Origin: Microbacterium lacticum
GTDB taxonomy: Bacteria > Actinomycetota > Actinomycetes > Actinomycetales > Microbacteriaceae
DNA: 64,000 nt
Assembly: GCF_006716815.1 (NCBI RefSeq)
Contig: NZ_VFPS01000002.1
Location: 372,001-436,000 of the forward strand
Direction: 5' to 3'
The translations under genes and the position numbers were made by a program. The notes below the pieces were generated by a model that worked only from the letters and a program-made list of their open reading frames with translations, made no database searches and was not told the DNA's origin. Shown here piece after piece: positions 43,160 to 53,157 of this stretch (the stretch's first letter is position 1; the number at the start of each line of letters is the position of its first letter).

Positions 43160-43175
43160 CTGCATCTCGCCTTGA

Positions 43176-43196
43176 ATACGACTAGTATCTATGTTG
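43176..43196 (+). promoter_or_regulatory. Candidate leaderless promoter and operator of the gntR gene
   Basis: The palindrome ATAC-GACTA-GTAT (43176-43188) overlaps a -10-like TAGTAT (43183-43188). The GTG start codon at 43196 lies 7 bases after the -10, so transcription would begin at the codon and the message would be leaderless. The palindrome has the shape of a FadR-subfamily GntR operator. Confidence 0.5.
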
Positions 43197-43873
43197 TGAA
43201 CGAAACGACCCCGAATGCCGCCGACCTCGTCTACGCGCGCGTCAAGCAGCGCATCCTGCAGGGCGACCTCGAAGGGGGCCGCATGCTCAGCGAGGGCGAA
43301 CTCGCCGCCGAGCACGGCGTGAGCCGCACGCCCGTGCGCGAGGCGTTCCTCCGGCTGCAGGCCGAGGGCTGGATGCGGCTGTACCCGAAGCGTGGCGCGC
43401 TCGTGGTCGAATCCACGCCCGGCGAGATCGCGCAGGTGCTCGAGGCGCGGCGCCTACTGGAGAACTATGCGGTGCAGCGCACGGTCCGCGACGAGCACAC
43501 CCGGCAGGACCTCGCGGCGGAGCTGGCTCGCGCCGTCGACGCGCAGCGCCGCGCGGCGCAGGCCGATGACACCGAGGCCTTCGTCTTGGCCGACGCGGAC
43601 TTCCACAACGCGATCATCCGCTCCGCCGGCAACACCCTCCTCGCGACCTTCGCCGAGGGGTTGCGCCAGCGGCAGCAGCGCGTCACCGCGACCTCCATCC
43701 GCACCCCCGAGCGGATGACGGCCGTCGTCGCCCGACACGAGCGCCTTGCCGCCGCGATCGCCGCGGGCGACGCGGACGCGTTCCGCACGACGCTCGACGC
43801 CCACTTCGAGGCCGCCCACGGCGTGCGCGCGGGCACATCGCCCGCCGATCAGACGGCGGGAGCGGCCCGATGA
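43196..43873 (+). CDS. GntR-family (FadR/FCD) regulator
   Basis: 225 residues. The winged helix is [40 protein letters not shown], and the wing [15 protein letters not shown]. The C-terminal FCD domain shows the metal-site pattern [16 protein letters not shown] and [16 protein letters not shown]. No Shine-Dalgarno precedes the GTG, consistent with a leaderless message. Its stop overlaps the MFS start by 4 bases, so it is probably the regulator of that exporter. Confidence 0.9.
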   Translation: MNETTPNAADLVYARVKQRILQGDLEGGRMLSEGELAAEHGVSRTPVREAFLRLQAEGWMRLYPKRGALVVESTPGEIAQVLEARRLLENYAVQRTVRDEHTRQDLAAELARAVDAQRRAAQADDTEAFVLADADFHNAIIRSAGNTLLATFAEGLRQRQQRVTATSIRTPERMTAVVARHERLAAAIAAGDADAFRTTLDAHFEAAHGVRAGTSPADQTAGAAR

Positions 43874-45117
43874 GCGCCGCGACGACGCCGATCGCGATCG
43901 CCGACGCAGGTCGGCACCGCACGAAGCCGTGGCTGCGCGCCGCCGCCGCGCTGTTCGCGGTCGCATGGGGCGGCAACGAGTTCACGCCGCTGCTGGTCAC
44001 CTACCGGCTGCACGACAACCTCGGCGCGCTCACGGTGAACGTCCTGCTCGGCGCCTACGTCATCGGCATCGTCCCCGCGCTCCTGCTTGGCGGGCCCCTG
44101 TCGGACCGCTTCGGCCGTCGCCCCCTCCTGCTGCCCGCCCCCCTGATCGCGCTCGCGGGCTCGGCCGTGCTCGCCGCCGCGGCGGGCGAGCCCGTGCTTC
44201 TGTTCGCGGGCCGGGTGCTCTCCGGCGTCGCGCTCGGCCTCGTGATGGCCGTCGGGACGGCCTGGATCAAAGAGCTCTCCGAGGCCCCCTTCGACGCTTC
44301 CGCATCGGGGTCGGGCGCGCGGCGTGCGGCCCTTTCGCTCACGACGGGGTTCGCGCTCGGCGCGGCCGTCGCGGCGGCGCTCGCGCAGTTCGCCCCGCTC
44401 CCCGAGGTGCTGCCCTATCTCGTCAACGTGGCGCTGTGCGCGGCGTCGTTCGCCTTCGCGCTGCGCACCCCCGAGTCGCACCCGCGCGACCCGGCCCGCG
44501 GCGGGCGGCTGCGCGACGATCTGCGCATCCCGTCGGCGAGCCACCGGCGCTTCCTCGGCGTCGTCGCGCCAATGTCGCCGTGGGTGTTCGGCACTGCGGC
44601 ATCCGCCTACGCGATCCTCCCGGCGCTGCTGGTCGACCGGGTCGCCGGGTTCGAGGTCGGCTTCGCGGGACTCATGTGCCTCGTGAGCCTCGGCTGCGGC
44701 GTCGGGGCCCAGACGCTCGCGCGCCGCATCGACCTGCCGGGCGGATGCCGCGGCGTCACCGCGGCCCTCGCGGCCGTCGTGCCGGGCATGCTGCTGGCGG
44801 CCGCGACGGCGCTGACCCGGTCGGTCGCCCTCGCCCTCGTCGCCGCAGCGGCCCTCGGCATCGGCTACGGGCTGCTGCTCGTGGGCGGGCTCATGGAGGT
44901 GCAGCGGATCGCGGGCCCCGACGATCTCGCGGGCCTGACCGCGGTGTTCTACTCGCTGAGCTACGTGGGCTTCTTCGTGCCCGCCGTCCTCGCGGCGATC
45001 AGTCCCGTGATCGGCTACCCGACCCTGTTCGTCGCGGGCGCCGTCATCGCGGCGCTGTCGGCCGCGCTCGTGTGGCGTGCGCACGTGAACGGCAAGCGGC
45101 GCGCGCTCGCGGCCTGA
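43870..45117 (+). CDS. MFS transporter cotranscribed with the GntR regulator
   Basis: 415 residues, twelve membrane helices. Motif A is [15 protein letters not shown]; the first helix has [18 protein letters not shown] and the helix-5 region [12 protein letters not shown]. Substrate unknown. The ATGA overlap with the FCD-type GntR gene suggests a ligand sensed by that regulator, perhaps an organic acid or amino acid, but sequence does not tell. Confidence 0.87.
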   Translation: MSAATTPIAIADAGRHRTKPWLRAAAALFAVAWGGNEFTPLLVTYRLHDNLGALTVNVLLGAYVIGIVPALLLGGPLSDRFGRRPLLLPAPLIALAGSAVLAAAAGEPVLLFAGRVLSGVALGLVMAVGTAWIKELSEAPFDASASGSGARRAALSLTTGFALGAAVAAALAQFAPLPEVLPYLVNVALCAASFAFALRTPESHPRDPARGGRLRDDLRIPSASHRRFLGVVAPMSPWVFGTAASAYAILPALLVDRVAGFEVGFAGLMCLVSLGCGVGAQTLARRIDLPGGCRGVTAALAAVVPGMLLAAATALTRSVALALVAAAALGIGYGLLLVGGLMEVQRIAGPDDLAGLTAVFYSLSYVGFFVPAVLAAISPVIGYPTLFVAGAVIAALSAALVWRAHVNGKRRALAA

Positions 45118-45140
45118 CCCCGCCGACTACGCTGGGTGCC

Positions 45141-46340
45141 GTGACCGAACGCCCCCCCGTCTCCCGCAAGCTGTCGTCCATCGCCGAATCGGCGACCCTC
45201 AAGGTCGACGCGAAGGCGAAGGCCCTCAAGTCCGAGGGCAAGCCCGTCATCTCGTACGCCGCCGGCGAGCCAGACTTCGCGACACCGCAGTTCATCGTGG
45301 ATGCCGCGGCCGAGGCGCTGCGCGACCCGGCGAACTTCCGCTACACGCCCGCCGCCGGCCTGCCGGTGCTGCGCGAGGCGATCGCCGCGAAGACCCTCCG
45401 CGACTCGGGTCTCGAGGTCTCCCCGTCGCAGGTGATCGTCACCAACGGCGGCAAGCAGGCGGTCTATCAGGCCTTCCAGGCCGTGGTGAACCCGGGCGAC
45501 GAGGTGCTGCTGCCCGCGCCGTACTGGACGACCTATCCCGAGGCGATCGCCCTCGCCGACGGCGTTCCGGTCGAGGTGTTCGCCGGCGCCGATCAGGACT
45601 ACAAGGTGACCGTCGAGCAGCTCGAGGCGGCGCGCACCGATCGCACCACCGCGCTCGTGTTCGTCTCGCCGTCGAACCCCACCGGATCGGTGTACACGCC
45701 CGAGGAGACCGCCGCGATCGGGCAGTGGGCCCTCGAGCACGGCATCTGGGTGATCAGCGACGAGATCTATCAGAACCTCGTCTACGAGGACGTGCGCGCC
45801 GTCTCGATCGTCGAGGCGGTCCCCGGGCTCGCCGGCCAGACGATCCTCGTCAACGGGGTGGCGAAGACGTACGCCATGACGGGCTGGCGGGTGGGCTGGA
45901 TGGTCGGGCCCGCCGACGCCATCAAGGTCGCCGGCAACCTGCAGTCGCACCTGAGCTCCAACGTCAACAACATCGCCCAGCGCGCCGCGCTCGCGGCCCT
46001 CACCGGGCCGCAGACCGAGGCGGAGGAGATGCGCCAGGCCTTCGACCGCCGCCGTCAGGTGATCGTCGCCGAACTCGCGAAGATCCCCGGGGTCACGGTG
46101 CCGGTGCCGCTCGGCGCGTTCTACGTGTACCCGGACGTCCGCGGCCTGCTCGGCCGCGAGTGGCGGGGCACTCGCATCGACACCTCGCTCGAGCTCGCCG
46201 ACTTCATCCTCGACGAGGCCGAGGTCGCCGTGGTGCCGGGCGAGGCCTTCGGCCCGTCGGGATATCTCCGCCTGTCGTACGCGCTCGGCGACGACCAGCT
46301 GCTCGAGGGCGTGCAGCGCCTGCAGCGCCTGTTCGCCTGA
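45141..46340 (+). CDS. aspC: Aspartate/aromatic aminotransferase (class I PLP)
   Basis: 399 residues from the GTG at 45141. Class I/II fold: [54 protein letters not shown], and the PLP lysine in [21 protein letters not shown]. This actinobacterial gene neighbours murB and secE in many genomes and is usually called aspartate aminotransferase. Convergent to murB with a palindromic element between. Confidence 0.9.
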   Translation: MTERPPVSRKLSSIAESATLKVDAKAKALKSEGKPVISYAAGEPDFATPQFIVDAAAEALRDPANFRYTPAAGLPVLREAIAAKTLRDSGLEVSPSQVIVTNGGKQAVYQAFQAVVNPGDEVLLPAPYWTTYPEAIALADGVPVEVFAGADQDYKVTVEQLEAARTDRTTALVFVSPSNPTGSVYTPEETAAIGQWALEHGIWVISDEIYQNLVYEDVRAVSIVEAVPGLAGQTILVNGVAKTYAMTGWRVGWMVGPADAIKVAGNLQSHLSSNVNNIAQRAALAALTGPQTEAEEMRQAFDRRRQVIVAELAKIPGVTVPVPLGAFYVYPDVRGLLGREWRGTRIDTSLELADFILDEAEVAVVPGEAFGPSGYLRLSYALGDDQLLEGVQRLQRLFA

Positions 46341-46374
46341 GCACGGCCCGCGTCGCGCGGGCGCGGGCGCAGCG

Positions 46375-46445
46375 GATTCGGAGAATCGCAACAGAATCGG
46401 ACGATCACGACCGCGGCATCCGATTCTGTTGCTGATCTCCGATTC
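46375..46445. repeat. Imperfect palindrome between aspC and murB (type 2)
   Basis: Two 27-base arms, 46375-46401 and 46419-46445, pair with four mismatches around a 17-base loop. Each arm carries the word CAGAATCGGA and a CGGAGA core, so the word occurs as tandem near-repeats as well as inverted. It occupies the gap between convergent stops (46340 and 46466). No U-run. Confidence 0.75.
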
Positions 46446-46465
46446 TGGTGCGCCGCGCGCCCGCG

Positions 46466-47614
46466 TCAGAGCTCGACGCCGACGAGCACGGGTTCGGGCT
46501 GCAGGATGAGGCCGAACTCACTCTGCACACGGCTCTGGATGTAGCGCGCCAGCTCGGCGAGCTCGCCCGCCGAGGCATCCCCGCGGTTCGTCAGCGCGAG
46601 CGCGTGCTTGGTCGACAGCCCCGCCCGCGACCGCGGCAGGTGGAATCCCTTGCGCAGGCCGGCGTGCTCGATGAGCCACGCGGCGCTCACCTTAACGTCG
46701 GGGAGCGAGGGCACCGGCACGGGGTAGAGGCCGGCGTAGTCGTCGAGCGGGATGACCCGGTCCGGCGCGGCGAGCGGCGCCGCCGTCGTCGAGATCGGCC
46801 ACCGCGGGCACTCGTCGGGGAGGGTGCGGGCGAAGGATGCCGAGACGATGGCGTTCTGGAAGAACGAGCCGGCGCTCCGGGTGTCGGGGTCGGTGTCGTC
46901 GAGCACCATGCCCTTGCGCGCCCGCGTCGCGAGCACGGTCTCGCGCACCCATCGGAGGGTCACCCGCTCCCCCTCGGCGACGCCCAGCGCCTGCCGAAGC
47001 TGCGCGCCGGAGAGCTCGAACGCCTCGTCGCCGACGTCGCGCAGTTCGAGCGTGACGGAGAGCACAACCGCGGGCCGCGGCGCGACCGAGCCGTAGTGGT
47101 TCTTCAGCACCGACGTGCGGAACCCGAGCGCGAGATCGGCGGCGGGCACGGTGGAGACCTCCCCCGTCGCCTCGTCGATCAGCTCGACCTCGACGAGGGT
47201 CTCGACGATCTCCTGGCCGTACGCCCCGATGTTCTGCACGGGAGCCGCACCGACCGTGCCCGGGATGCCCGACATCGCGACGATGCCCGACAGCCCCTCC
47301 CGCGTCGCGTACTCGACGAGGTCGTCCCAGTCGTGCCCGGCTTCGACGCGCACTCGCGTGTGGCCCTCGCGGGGCGACGGGAGGCGTTCGATGCCGCTCG
47401 TGCGCACGAGCACCACGGTGCCCTCGAACGGGTCGTCTCCGACGAGCAGGTTCGACCCGCCGCCGACGACGAGCCATGGCTCGCCGCTCGCCCACACGTC
47501 GCGCAGCGCCGCGACGAGCTCGTCGCGGGTCTGCGCCTCGATCATGCGCTCCGGCATCCCGCCCACGCGGAGCGTCGTGAGGTCCGCGAGCGCGACCGGT
47601 TCGATCTCGGGCAT
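46466..47614 (-). CDS. murB: UDP-N-acetylmuramate dehydrogenase
   Basis: 382 residues. FAD-binding PCMH-type domain with LVVGGGSNLLVGDDPF and the GIPGTVGAAPVQNIGAYGQE loop; catalytic Ser in SAGSFFQNAIVS; and the closing LIEHAGLRKGF. Reduces UDP-GlcNAc-enolpyruvate to UDP-MurNAc for peptidoglycan. Follows the two MaoC dehydratase genes by 3 bases, all on the minus strand, as in many actinobacteria. Confidence 0.96.
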   Translation of the reverse strand: MPEIEPVALADLTTLRVGGMPERMIEAQTRDELVAALRDVWASGEPWLVVGGGSNLLVGDDPFEGTVVLVRTSGIERLPSPREGHTRVRVEAGHDWDDLVEYATREGLSGIVAMSGIPGTVGAAPVQNIGAYGQEIVETLVEVELIDEATGEVSTVPAADLALGFRTSVLKNHYGSVAPRPAVVLSVTLELRDVGDEAFELSGAQLRQALGVAEGERVTLRWVRETVLATRARKGMVLDDTDPDTRSAGSFFQNAIVSASFARTLPDECPRWPISTTAAPLAAPDRVIPLDDYAGLYPVPVPSLPDVKVSAAWLIEHAGLRKGFHLPRSRAGLSTKHALALTNRGDASAGELAELARYIQSRVQSEFGLILQPEPVLVGVEL

Positions 47615-47617
47615 CTC

Positions 47618-48061
47618 TCAGCCGTCCCGGCGCACGCGCACCTGGGCCTTGCCGAGCACGGTCGTCTCACCGGCCGACACCGTCAGGTCGATGCGCAGGA
47701 ACTCGTCGTCGACCTGGCCGACGGTGGCGGCGACGACGACGTCGGCGCCCGACTCGGCGTCGACGACGACGGGGCGGGTGAAGCGCACGCCGTAGTCGAC
47801 GATGCGACCCGCGTCGCCGAGCCACGGCACGACCGTCTCGACGGCGAGGCCCATCGTGAGCATCCCGTGCGCGAGCACACCGGGCAGGCCCACCCGCTCG
47901 GCGACGTCGTCGCGATAGTGGATGGGGTTGAAGTCTCCGGATGCCCCGGCGTAGCGCACCAGCGACTCACGGGTGAGGTGCACGGTGCGCTCGGCGACGA
48001 CGTCGCCCACGGCGACGGCGTTCGCGGCGGCTGCGGTGTTCTGGTTCGTCGAAGAACTCAT
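47618..48061 (-). CDS. MaoC-family dehydratase, HadB-like
   Basis: 147 residues. Hot-dog fold with hydratase motif GASGDFNPIHYRDDVAERVG (D..NP.H) and LAHGMLTMGLAVE, the pattern of R-specific hydratases and mycobacterial HadB. Coupled to the HadA-like gene by a 4-base overlap. In mycobacteria the pair dehydrates 3-hydroxyacyl-ACP in FAS-II; in an organism without mycolic acids it may serve ordinary fatty-acid or lipid metabolism. Confidence 0.88.
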   Translation of the reverse strand: MSSSTNQNTAAAANAVAVGDVVAERTVHLTRESLVRYAGASGDFNPIHYRDDVAERVGLPGVLAHGMLTMGLAVETVVPWLGDAGRIVDYGVRFTRPVVVDAESGADVVVAATVGQVDDEFLRIDLTVSAGETTVLGKAQVRVRRDG

Positions 48062-48507
48062 GCGACCTCTCCTCCGATCAGCAGCACCGAGGTGGCCGTG
48101 ACGACGTGCGCGCCCGTGGCATCCGCGATCTCCGCTTCGCTCGTGACCATCGCACCCTTTCCGAACGGGCGGACGTTGGTGATGCGCAGCTGCGCGACCA
48201 GCTCGTCGCCCGCGACGATGGGGCGGGTGTAGTGGAAGCGCTGCTCGGCGTGGACGGTGCGCTCGAGCGCGATGCCGGAGTCCTCCTGCGCGAGCAGCTG
48301 CTGCAGCGTGAGGTCCTGGATCACCATCGCGAAGGTCGGCGGCGCGACGACGTCGTCGTAGCCGAGGGCGCGGGCGGCGGCCGGGTCGGTGTGCTGCGGG
48401 TCGGTGGCGAAGACGGCGCGCGCGAACTCGCGCACCTTCTCACGCCCGACGAGGTAGGGGGCGGTCGGCGGGAAGGCACGACCCACCAGCTCAGGATTCA
48501 CGGACAC
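48058..48507 (-). CDS. MaoC N-terminal-like dehydratase, HadA-like
   Basis: 149 residues. Typical start VNPELVGRAFPPTAPYLVGR, double hot-dog lacking the catalytic D..H motif but with VVAPPTFAMVIQDLTLQQLL and HAEQRFHYTRPIVAGDEL. It forms the non-catalytic substrate-binding half of a heterodimer with the gene it overlaps. Upstream of murB in a short operon. Confidence 0.88.
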   Translation of the reverse strand: MSVNPELVGRAFPPTAPYLVGREKVREFARAVFATDPQHTDPAAARALGYDDVVAPPTFAMVIQDLTLQQLLAQEDSGIALERTVHAEQRFHYTRPIVAGDELVAQLRITNVRPFGKGAMVTSEAEIADATGAHVVTATSVLLIGGEVA

Positions 48508-48541
48508 CCGTCGATTCTACCGAGGATGCCGGGACACCCGA

Positions 48542-49336
48542 TCAGCGGGCACGGCGCGAGCGCAGGGCACGCAACGCCATCTGCACGGCGATGAAGACGA
48601 GGAACACCGCGAAGAGGATGTTCGCGACCGCCGGATCGAGGAGGGCCGCGAGCCACGCGCCGAGCGCCGTCGTGGTGCAGGCTGCTCCCCCGATCAGCGC
48701 CGCGGCGAGCAGGTCGACGTTGCCGCGCCGGAGGTTGCCGATCGTGCCCGAGATGGCGGTCGGGATCATCATCAGCAGCGACGTGCCCTTGGCGATGAGG
48801 TCGCTCGTGCCGAAGAAGATCATGAGCGCCGGCACCACGACGACGCCGCCGCCGACACCGAGCAGGCCCGCGAGAATGCCCGTGATCAGACCGAGCGCGG
48901 CGAGGGCGATGCCCGTCCCCCACGTGAGCACCAGTTCGGCGTCACGGGAGGGGACGACGACGAACATCATCACGATGACGAAGGCGAGGAAGACCACGAA
49001 GCCCCAGCGCAGCGCATTCTGCGGCAGCCGCGCGAGCAGCCAGGTGCCGATCTGCGCGCCGATCACGGCGAAGGCGGCGAGGATGAGCGCGGGGATCCAC
49101 GCCACCGAGTCGTGCATCGCATAGGAGATCACCCCGACCGTCGCCGTCGGCACGATCGCCGCGAGCGACGTGCCGGCGGCCAGCCGCTGGTCGAAATGCA
49201 GCAGCAGCACGAGCATCGGCACGATGACGGTGCCGCCGCCGACGCCGAACAGGCCCGACAACAGTCCCGCGGCGAGCCCGATGCCGATACACGACAGCAC
49301 GAAGCGGGGGCTCCGCCGGGAGGCGACCGCGCTCAC
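48542..49336 (-). CDS. TSUP-family (TauE/SafE) membrane permease
   Basis: 264 residues, eight membrane helices in two halves, each with the TSUP loop: AAGLLSGLFGVGGGTVIVPM and ILAGLLGVGGGVVVVPALMI. Family members export sulfite, sulfonates or organosulfur compounds. Starts with GTG at 49336, overlapping the ABC gene stop by 4 bases (GTGA), which couples it to the ABC exporter. Confidence 0.9.
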   Translation of the reverse strand: MSAVASRRSPRFVLSCIGIGLAAGLLSGLFGVGGGTVIVPMLVLLLHFDQRLAAGTSLAAIVPTATVGVISYAMHDSVAWIPALILAAFAVIGAQIGTWLLARLPQNALRWGFVVFLAFVIVMMFVVVPSRDAELVLTWGTGIALAALGLITGILAGLLGVGGGVVVVPALMIFFGTSDLIAKGTSLLMMIPTAISGTIGNLRRGNVDLLAAALIGGAACTTTALGAWLAALLDPAVANILFAVFLVFIAVQMALRALRSRRAR

Positions 49337-51375
49337 GCGGTCGCCTCGTCGGCCACGGTGTCGTCGCTCGTCGCGGCCTGCTCGAACTGCGAGCGGTACA
49401 GCCGCCAGTAGGCGCCCTCGGCGGCGATCAGCTCGTCGTGGGTGCCCTTCTCGACGATGTCGCCGTGCTCCATCACGAGGATGAGGTCGGCGTCGCGGAT
49501 GGTCGAGAGCCGGTGCGCGATCACGAACGACGTGCGTCCTTCGCGCAGGGCCGCCATCGCGTGCTGCAGCAGCAGCTCGGTGCGGGTGTCGACGGAGCTG
49601 GTCGCCTCGTCGAGGATGAGCACGCCGGGCGAGGCGACGAACGCGCGGGCGATCGTGATGAGCTGCTTCTCCCCCGCCGAGACGTTCGCCGCGTCCTCGT
49701 CGAGAATCGTGTCGTAGCCGTCGGGCAGCGAGTGGACGAACCGGTCGACGCGGGTCGCGACCGCGGCCTCGACGATCTGCTCGTCCGAGGCATCCTCGTT
49801 GCCGTAGCGGATGTTGTCGCGGATCGACCCGGCGAACAGCCACGGATCCTGCAGCACCATGCCGGTGCGCGAGCGCACGTCGTCGCGGGTGAGCGCGGCG
49901 ATGTCCTGCCCGTCGAGCAGGATCCGCCCGCCGTCCAGCTCGTAGAAGCGCATCAGCAGGTTGACGAGGGTCGTCTTGCCGGCGCCGGTGGGGCCGACGA
50001 TCGCGACCGTCTGTCCCGGCTCGACGCGGAACGACAGGTCGCGGATGAGCGGCTTGTCGGGGCTGTAGCTGAAGGCGACGTGCTCGAACTCGATGACGCC
50101 CGGGCCTTCGACGAGCGCGGGCGCGCCCGGGGCATCCGGCTCCTGCTCGTCTTCGTCGAGCAACTCGAACACGCGCTCGGCCGATGCCGTGCCCGACTGC
50201 ACCACCGCGGCCATGCCGCCGAGCTCGGAGAGGGGCTGGGTGAACTGCTGCGAGTACTGGATGAACGCCTGCACGTCGCCGAGGCGCAGCTGACCGGATG
50301 CCACCATGAGACCGCCGAGCACGGCGATGCCGACGTAGCTCAGGCTGCCGATGAACATCATCGCGGGCATCATGAGGCCGGAGAGGAACTGCGCCTTGAA
50401 CGCGGCCTCGTAGAGCTCCTCGTTCTCCTCCTGGAACTTCTCCCGCGAGTCCTTCTCGCGCCCGTACACGCGCACGAGGGCGTGGCCGGAGAACGACTCC
50501 TCGACGCGTGCGTTCAGGCGGCCGACCTTGCGCCACTGGGTGTTGAACGCCTTCTGCGACTTCGGGCCGATCACGCCGAACACGACGGCCATGAGCGGCA
50601 GCGCGATCAGGGCGACGATGGCGAGCTGCCACGAGATGGAGAACATCATGACGAGCACACCGACGACGGTGAGCACGTTCGTGACCGCCGTGGAGAGCGA
50701 CTGCTGCATCGTCTGGGTGATGTTGTCGATGTCGTTCGTGACGCGCGAGATCAGCTCACCGCGCTGCACGCGGTCGAAGTAGGCCAGCGGCAGGCGGTTG
50801 ATCTTCGCCTCGACCTCTTCGCGCAGCCGCCACATCGTGCGCACCATGATCACGTTGATAACGTAGCCCTGCACCCAGGTGAGGAACGCCGAGGCGATGT
50901 AGATCGCGAGCACCGCGACCACGACGCCGCGGAGGCGGTCGAAGTCGACGCCCGCGCCGACCTGGAAGTTCTGCATCGCCGAGACGATGTTGGCGATGTC
51001 GGTCTGACCGGCCGCGCGGAGGGCCGCGACGACGTCGGCCTGCGACGTGCCCTGCGGGAACTGGTCGCCGAGGGCGACCGAGACGATGCCCTCGAAGATG
51101 ACGTTGGTCGCCTCGCCGAGCACCTTCGGCGCGATGACGGCGAGCACGACGCCGATCGCGCCGAGGAGCGAGACGAACGCGAACGCCCACTTGTAGGGTG
51201 CGAGCAGCCCGATCATGCGGAAGAAGCTCTGTCGGAAGTTCGATGCCTTGCCCGGGGCGACCGAATCCCAGTCGCCGGAGTTCAGCCGCGCCTGCTCGGC
51301 GAGCTCGAGCTCGTACTGCTCCTCTTCGGACAGCGGCGTCTCGCGCGCGGTGTCCGGACCGGGCGAGGCGCTCAT
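49333..51375 (-). CDS. Heterodimeric ABC exporter subunit, catalytic nucleotide-binding domain
   Basis: 680 residues: six membrane helices then an ATPase. Walker A GPTGAGKTT; Walker B VLILDEATSSVD with the catalytic Glu; but the signature motif is degenerate, VSAGEKQLITIARA instead of LSGGQ. A 130-residue polar N terminus and a periplasmic-type loop with DFDRLRG precede helix three. Coupled to the partner gene by a 4-base overlap. Together they match TM287/TM288-type multidrug or lipid exporters with one intact ATP site. Confidence 0.92.
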   Translation of the reverse strand: MSASPGPDTARETPLSEEEQYELELAEQARLNSGDWDSVAPGKASNFRQSFFRMIGLLAPYKWAFAFVSLLGAIGVVLAVIAPKVLGEATNVIFEGIVSVALGDQFPQGTSQADVVAALRAAGQTDIANIVSAMQNFQVGAGVDFDRLRGVVVAVLAIYIASAFLTWVQGYVINVIMVRTMWRLREEVEAKINRLPLAYFDRVQRGELISRVTNDIDNITQTMQQSLSTAVTNVLTVVGVLVMMFSISWQLAIVALIALPLMAVVFGVIGPKSQKAFNTQWRKVGRLNARVEESFSGHALVRVYGREKDSREKFQEENEELYEAAFKAQFLSGLMMPAMMFIGSLSYVGIAVLGGLMVASGQLRLGDVQAFIQYSQQFTQPLSELGGMAAVVQSGTASAERVFELLDEDEQEPDAPGAPALVEGPGVIEFEHVAFSYSPDKPLIRDLSFRVEPGQTVAIVGPTGAGKTTLVNLLMRFYELDGGRILLDGQDIAALTRDDVRSRTGMVLQDPWLFAGSIRDNIRYGNEDASDEQIVEAAVATRVDRFVHSLPDGYDTILDEDAANVSAGEKQLITIARAFVASPGVLILDEATSSVDTRTELLLQHAMAALREGRTSFVIAHRLSTIRDADLILVMEHGDIVEKGTHDELIAAEGAYWRLYRSQFEQAATSDDTVADEATA

Positions 51376-53099
51376 GCGTCCACCCCCAGCTGCGACTGGA
51401 CGATCTCGCGATACGTCTCGTTGGATTCGAGGAGTTCGGTGTGGGTGCCCGCGCCGACCATGCGGCCGCCGTCGAGCACGATGATCCGGTCGGCGTCGAC
51501 GACCGTCGAGACGCGCTGCGCGACGACGATCTTGGTCACCTCGGGAAGCTCCCGCCAGAGCGCGGCGCGCAGGCGCGCGTCGGTGGCGACGTCGAGCGCC
51601 GAGAACGAGTCGTCGAACACGAGGATCTCGGGGCGGTGCGTGATCGCGCGTGCGATCGAGAGGCGCTGGCGCTGGCCGCCCGACACGTTCGTGCCGCCCT
51701 GCGCGATGCGGGCGCCGAGCCCGCCCTCCATCTCCGCGACGAAGTCCCGCCCCTGGGCGATGTCGAGGGCATGCCAGAGCTCGTCGTCGGTGGCCTCTTC
51801 GCGGCCGAAGCGCAGATTGGATGCCACGGTGCCGGTGAACAGGAACGCCTTCTGCGGCACGTAGCCGATGCCCTGCCACATGAGGTCGAGGTCGGCGGCG
51901 CGCACGTCGACGCCGCCGACGCGGACCGTGCCGCCGGTGACGTCGAACAGGCGCGGGATGAGGGAGACGAGGGTCGTCTTTCCCGAGCCGGTCGACCCGA
52001 CGATCGCGACCGTCTCCCCGGCATCCGCGCGGAAGGTGATGTCCTCGAGCACCGGCGCTTCCGCGCCGGGGTAGGTGAACGAGACGTCGTCGAACTCGAC
52101 GACGCCGCGCTCGGGGAAGGTGGCGACGGGGTTCTCCGGCCGCTCGAGGGCGTCGTTCGAGGTGAGCACCTCGCCGATGCGGTCGGCGGAGACGGCGGCG
52201 CGCGGGATCATGATCGTCATGAAGGTCGCCATGAGCACGCCCATGAGGATCTGACCGACGTACTGCATGAACGCGAAGAGCGTGCCGATCTGCACGTGGC
52301 CGGCGTCGACCTGGATGCCGCCGAACCAGATCACCCCGACGACGGTGACGTTCAGCACGAGCATCGCGAGCGGGAACATGATGACGAAGAGCGACCCGAC
52401 CTTGCGCCCGACGACGAGGATGCCGGTGTTGGCGACCCGGAAGCGCGCCTCTTCGATGCGCTCGCGCACGAACGCGCGCACGACGCGGACGCCGGTGAGC
52501 TGCTCGCGCATGATGCGGTTCACCCCGTCGAGGCGCTCCTGGTAGCTGCGGAACAGCGGCACCATGCGGCTGACGATGAACCCGGCGATGACGAGGAGGA
52601 GTGGCACGGCCACGGCGATGAGCCAGCTCAGCCCGACGTCCTGCTGCAGCGCCATGATGATGCCGCCGATGGCGAGCAGCGGTGCCGTGACGAGCATGGT
52701 GGCGCCCATCATGGCGAGCATCTGCACCTGCTGCACGTCGTTGGTGTTGCGGGTGATGAGCGTGCCCGCGCCGAAGGACGACACCTCGCGCTCGGAGAAT
52801 CCGCTCACCTTCTCGTAGACGTCGCGGCGGATGTCGCGGCCGACGCTCATGGCGGCTCGGGCGGCGAAATAGGTCGCGATGATCGAGGCGACGATCTGCC
52901 CGAGGGCGATTGCGAGCATGAAGACGCCGCGCGACCAGATGTACGCGGTGTCGCCGGCGGCCACGCCCTTGTCGATGATGTCGGCGTTGAGGCGCGGCAG
53001 GTAGAGGGACGCCATGGCCGAGGCGAACTGGAAGACGAGCACCCCCACGAGCCACCACTTGTAGGTCCGGAGGTACCGGACGAGGAGCTTTCCCAGCAT
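51372..53099 (-). CDS. Heterodimeric ABC exporter subunit, degenerate nucleotide-binding domain
   Basis: 575 residues: six membrane helices and an ATPase. Walker A GSTGSGKTT; the signature is good (VSGGQRQRLSIARA), but Walker B reads LVFDDSFSALD with Asp where the catalytic Glu should be. It thus supplies the good signature to the partner's good Walker B. First gene of the exporter pair. Its start is 55 bases from the IS left end; the original upstream gene stop would have been 41 bases away before the insertion. Confidence 0.92.
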   Translation of the reverse strand: MLGKLLVRYLRTYKWWLVGVLVFQFASAMASLYLPRLNADIIDKGVAAGDTAYIWSRGVFMLAIALGQIVASIIATYFAARAAMSVGRDIRRDVYEKVSGFSEREVSSFGAGTLITRNTNDVQQVQMLAMMGATMLVTAPLLAIGGIIMALQQDVGLSWLIAVAVPLLLVIAGFIVSRMVPLFRSYQERLDGVNRIMREQLTGVRVVRAFVRERIEEARFRVANTGILVVGRKVGSLFVIMFPLAMLVLNVTVVGVIWFGGIQVDAGHVQIGTLFAFMQYVGQILMGVLMATFMTIMIPRAAVSADRIGEVLTSNDALERPENPVATFPERGVVEFDDVSFTYPGAEAPVLEDITFRADAGETVAIVGSTGSGKTTLVSLIPRLFDVTGGTVRVGGVDVRAADLDLMWQGIGYVPQKAFLFTGTVASNLRFGREEATDDELWHALDIAQGRDFVAEMEGGLGARIAQGGTNVSGGQRQRLSIARAITHRPEILVFDDSFSALDVATDARLRAALWRELPEVTKIVVAQRVSTVVDADRIIVLDGGRMVGAGTHTELLESNETYREIVQSQLGVDA

Positions 53100-53152
53100 G
53101 CGCGGTCTCCCGAAGTGCGGCGAGGAGGGGACGCTACATGCTATCGCCGGGC

Positions 53153-53157
53153 TCCGA
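53153..53157. repeat. Left target-site duplication TCCGA
   Basis: TCCGA here matches TCCGA at 54807-54811 on the other side of the insertion sequence, the expected 5-bp duplication. Confidence 0.8.
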
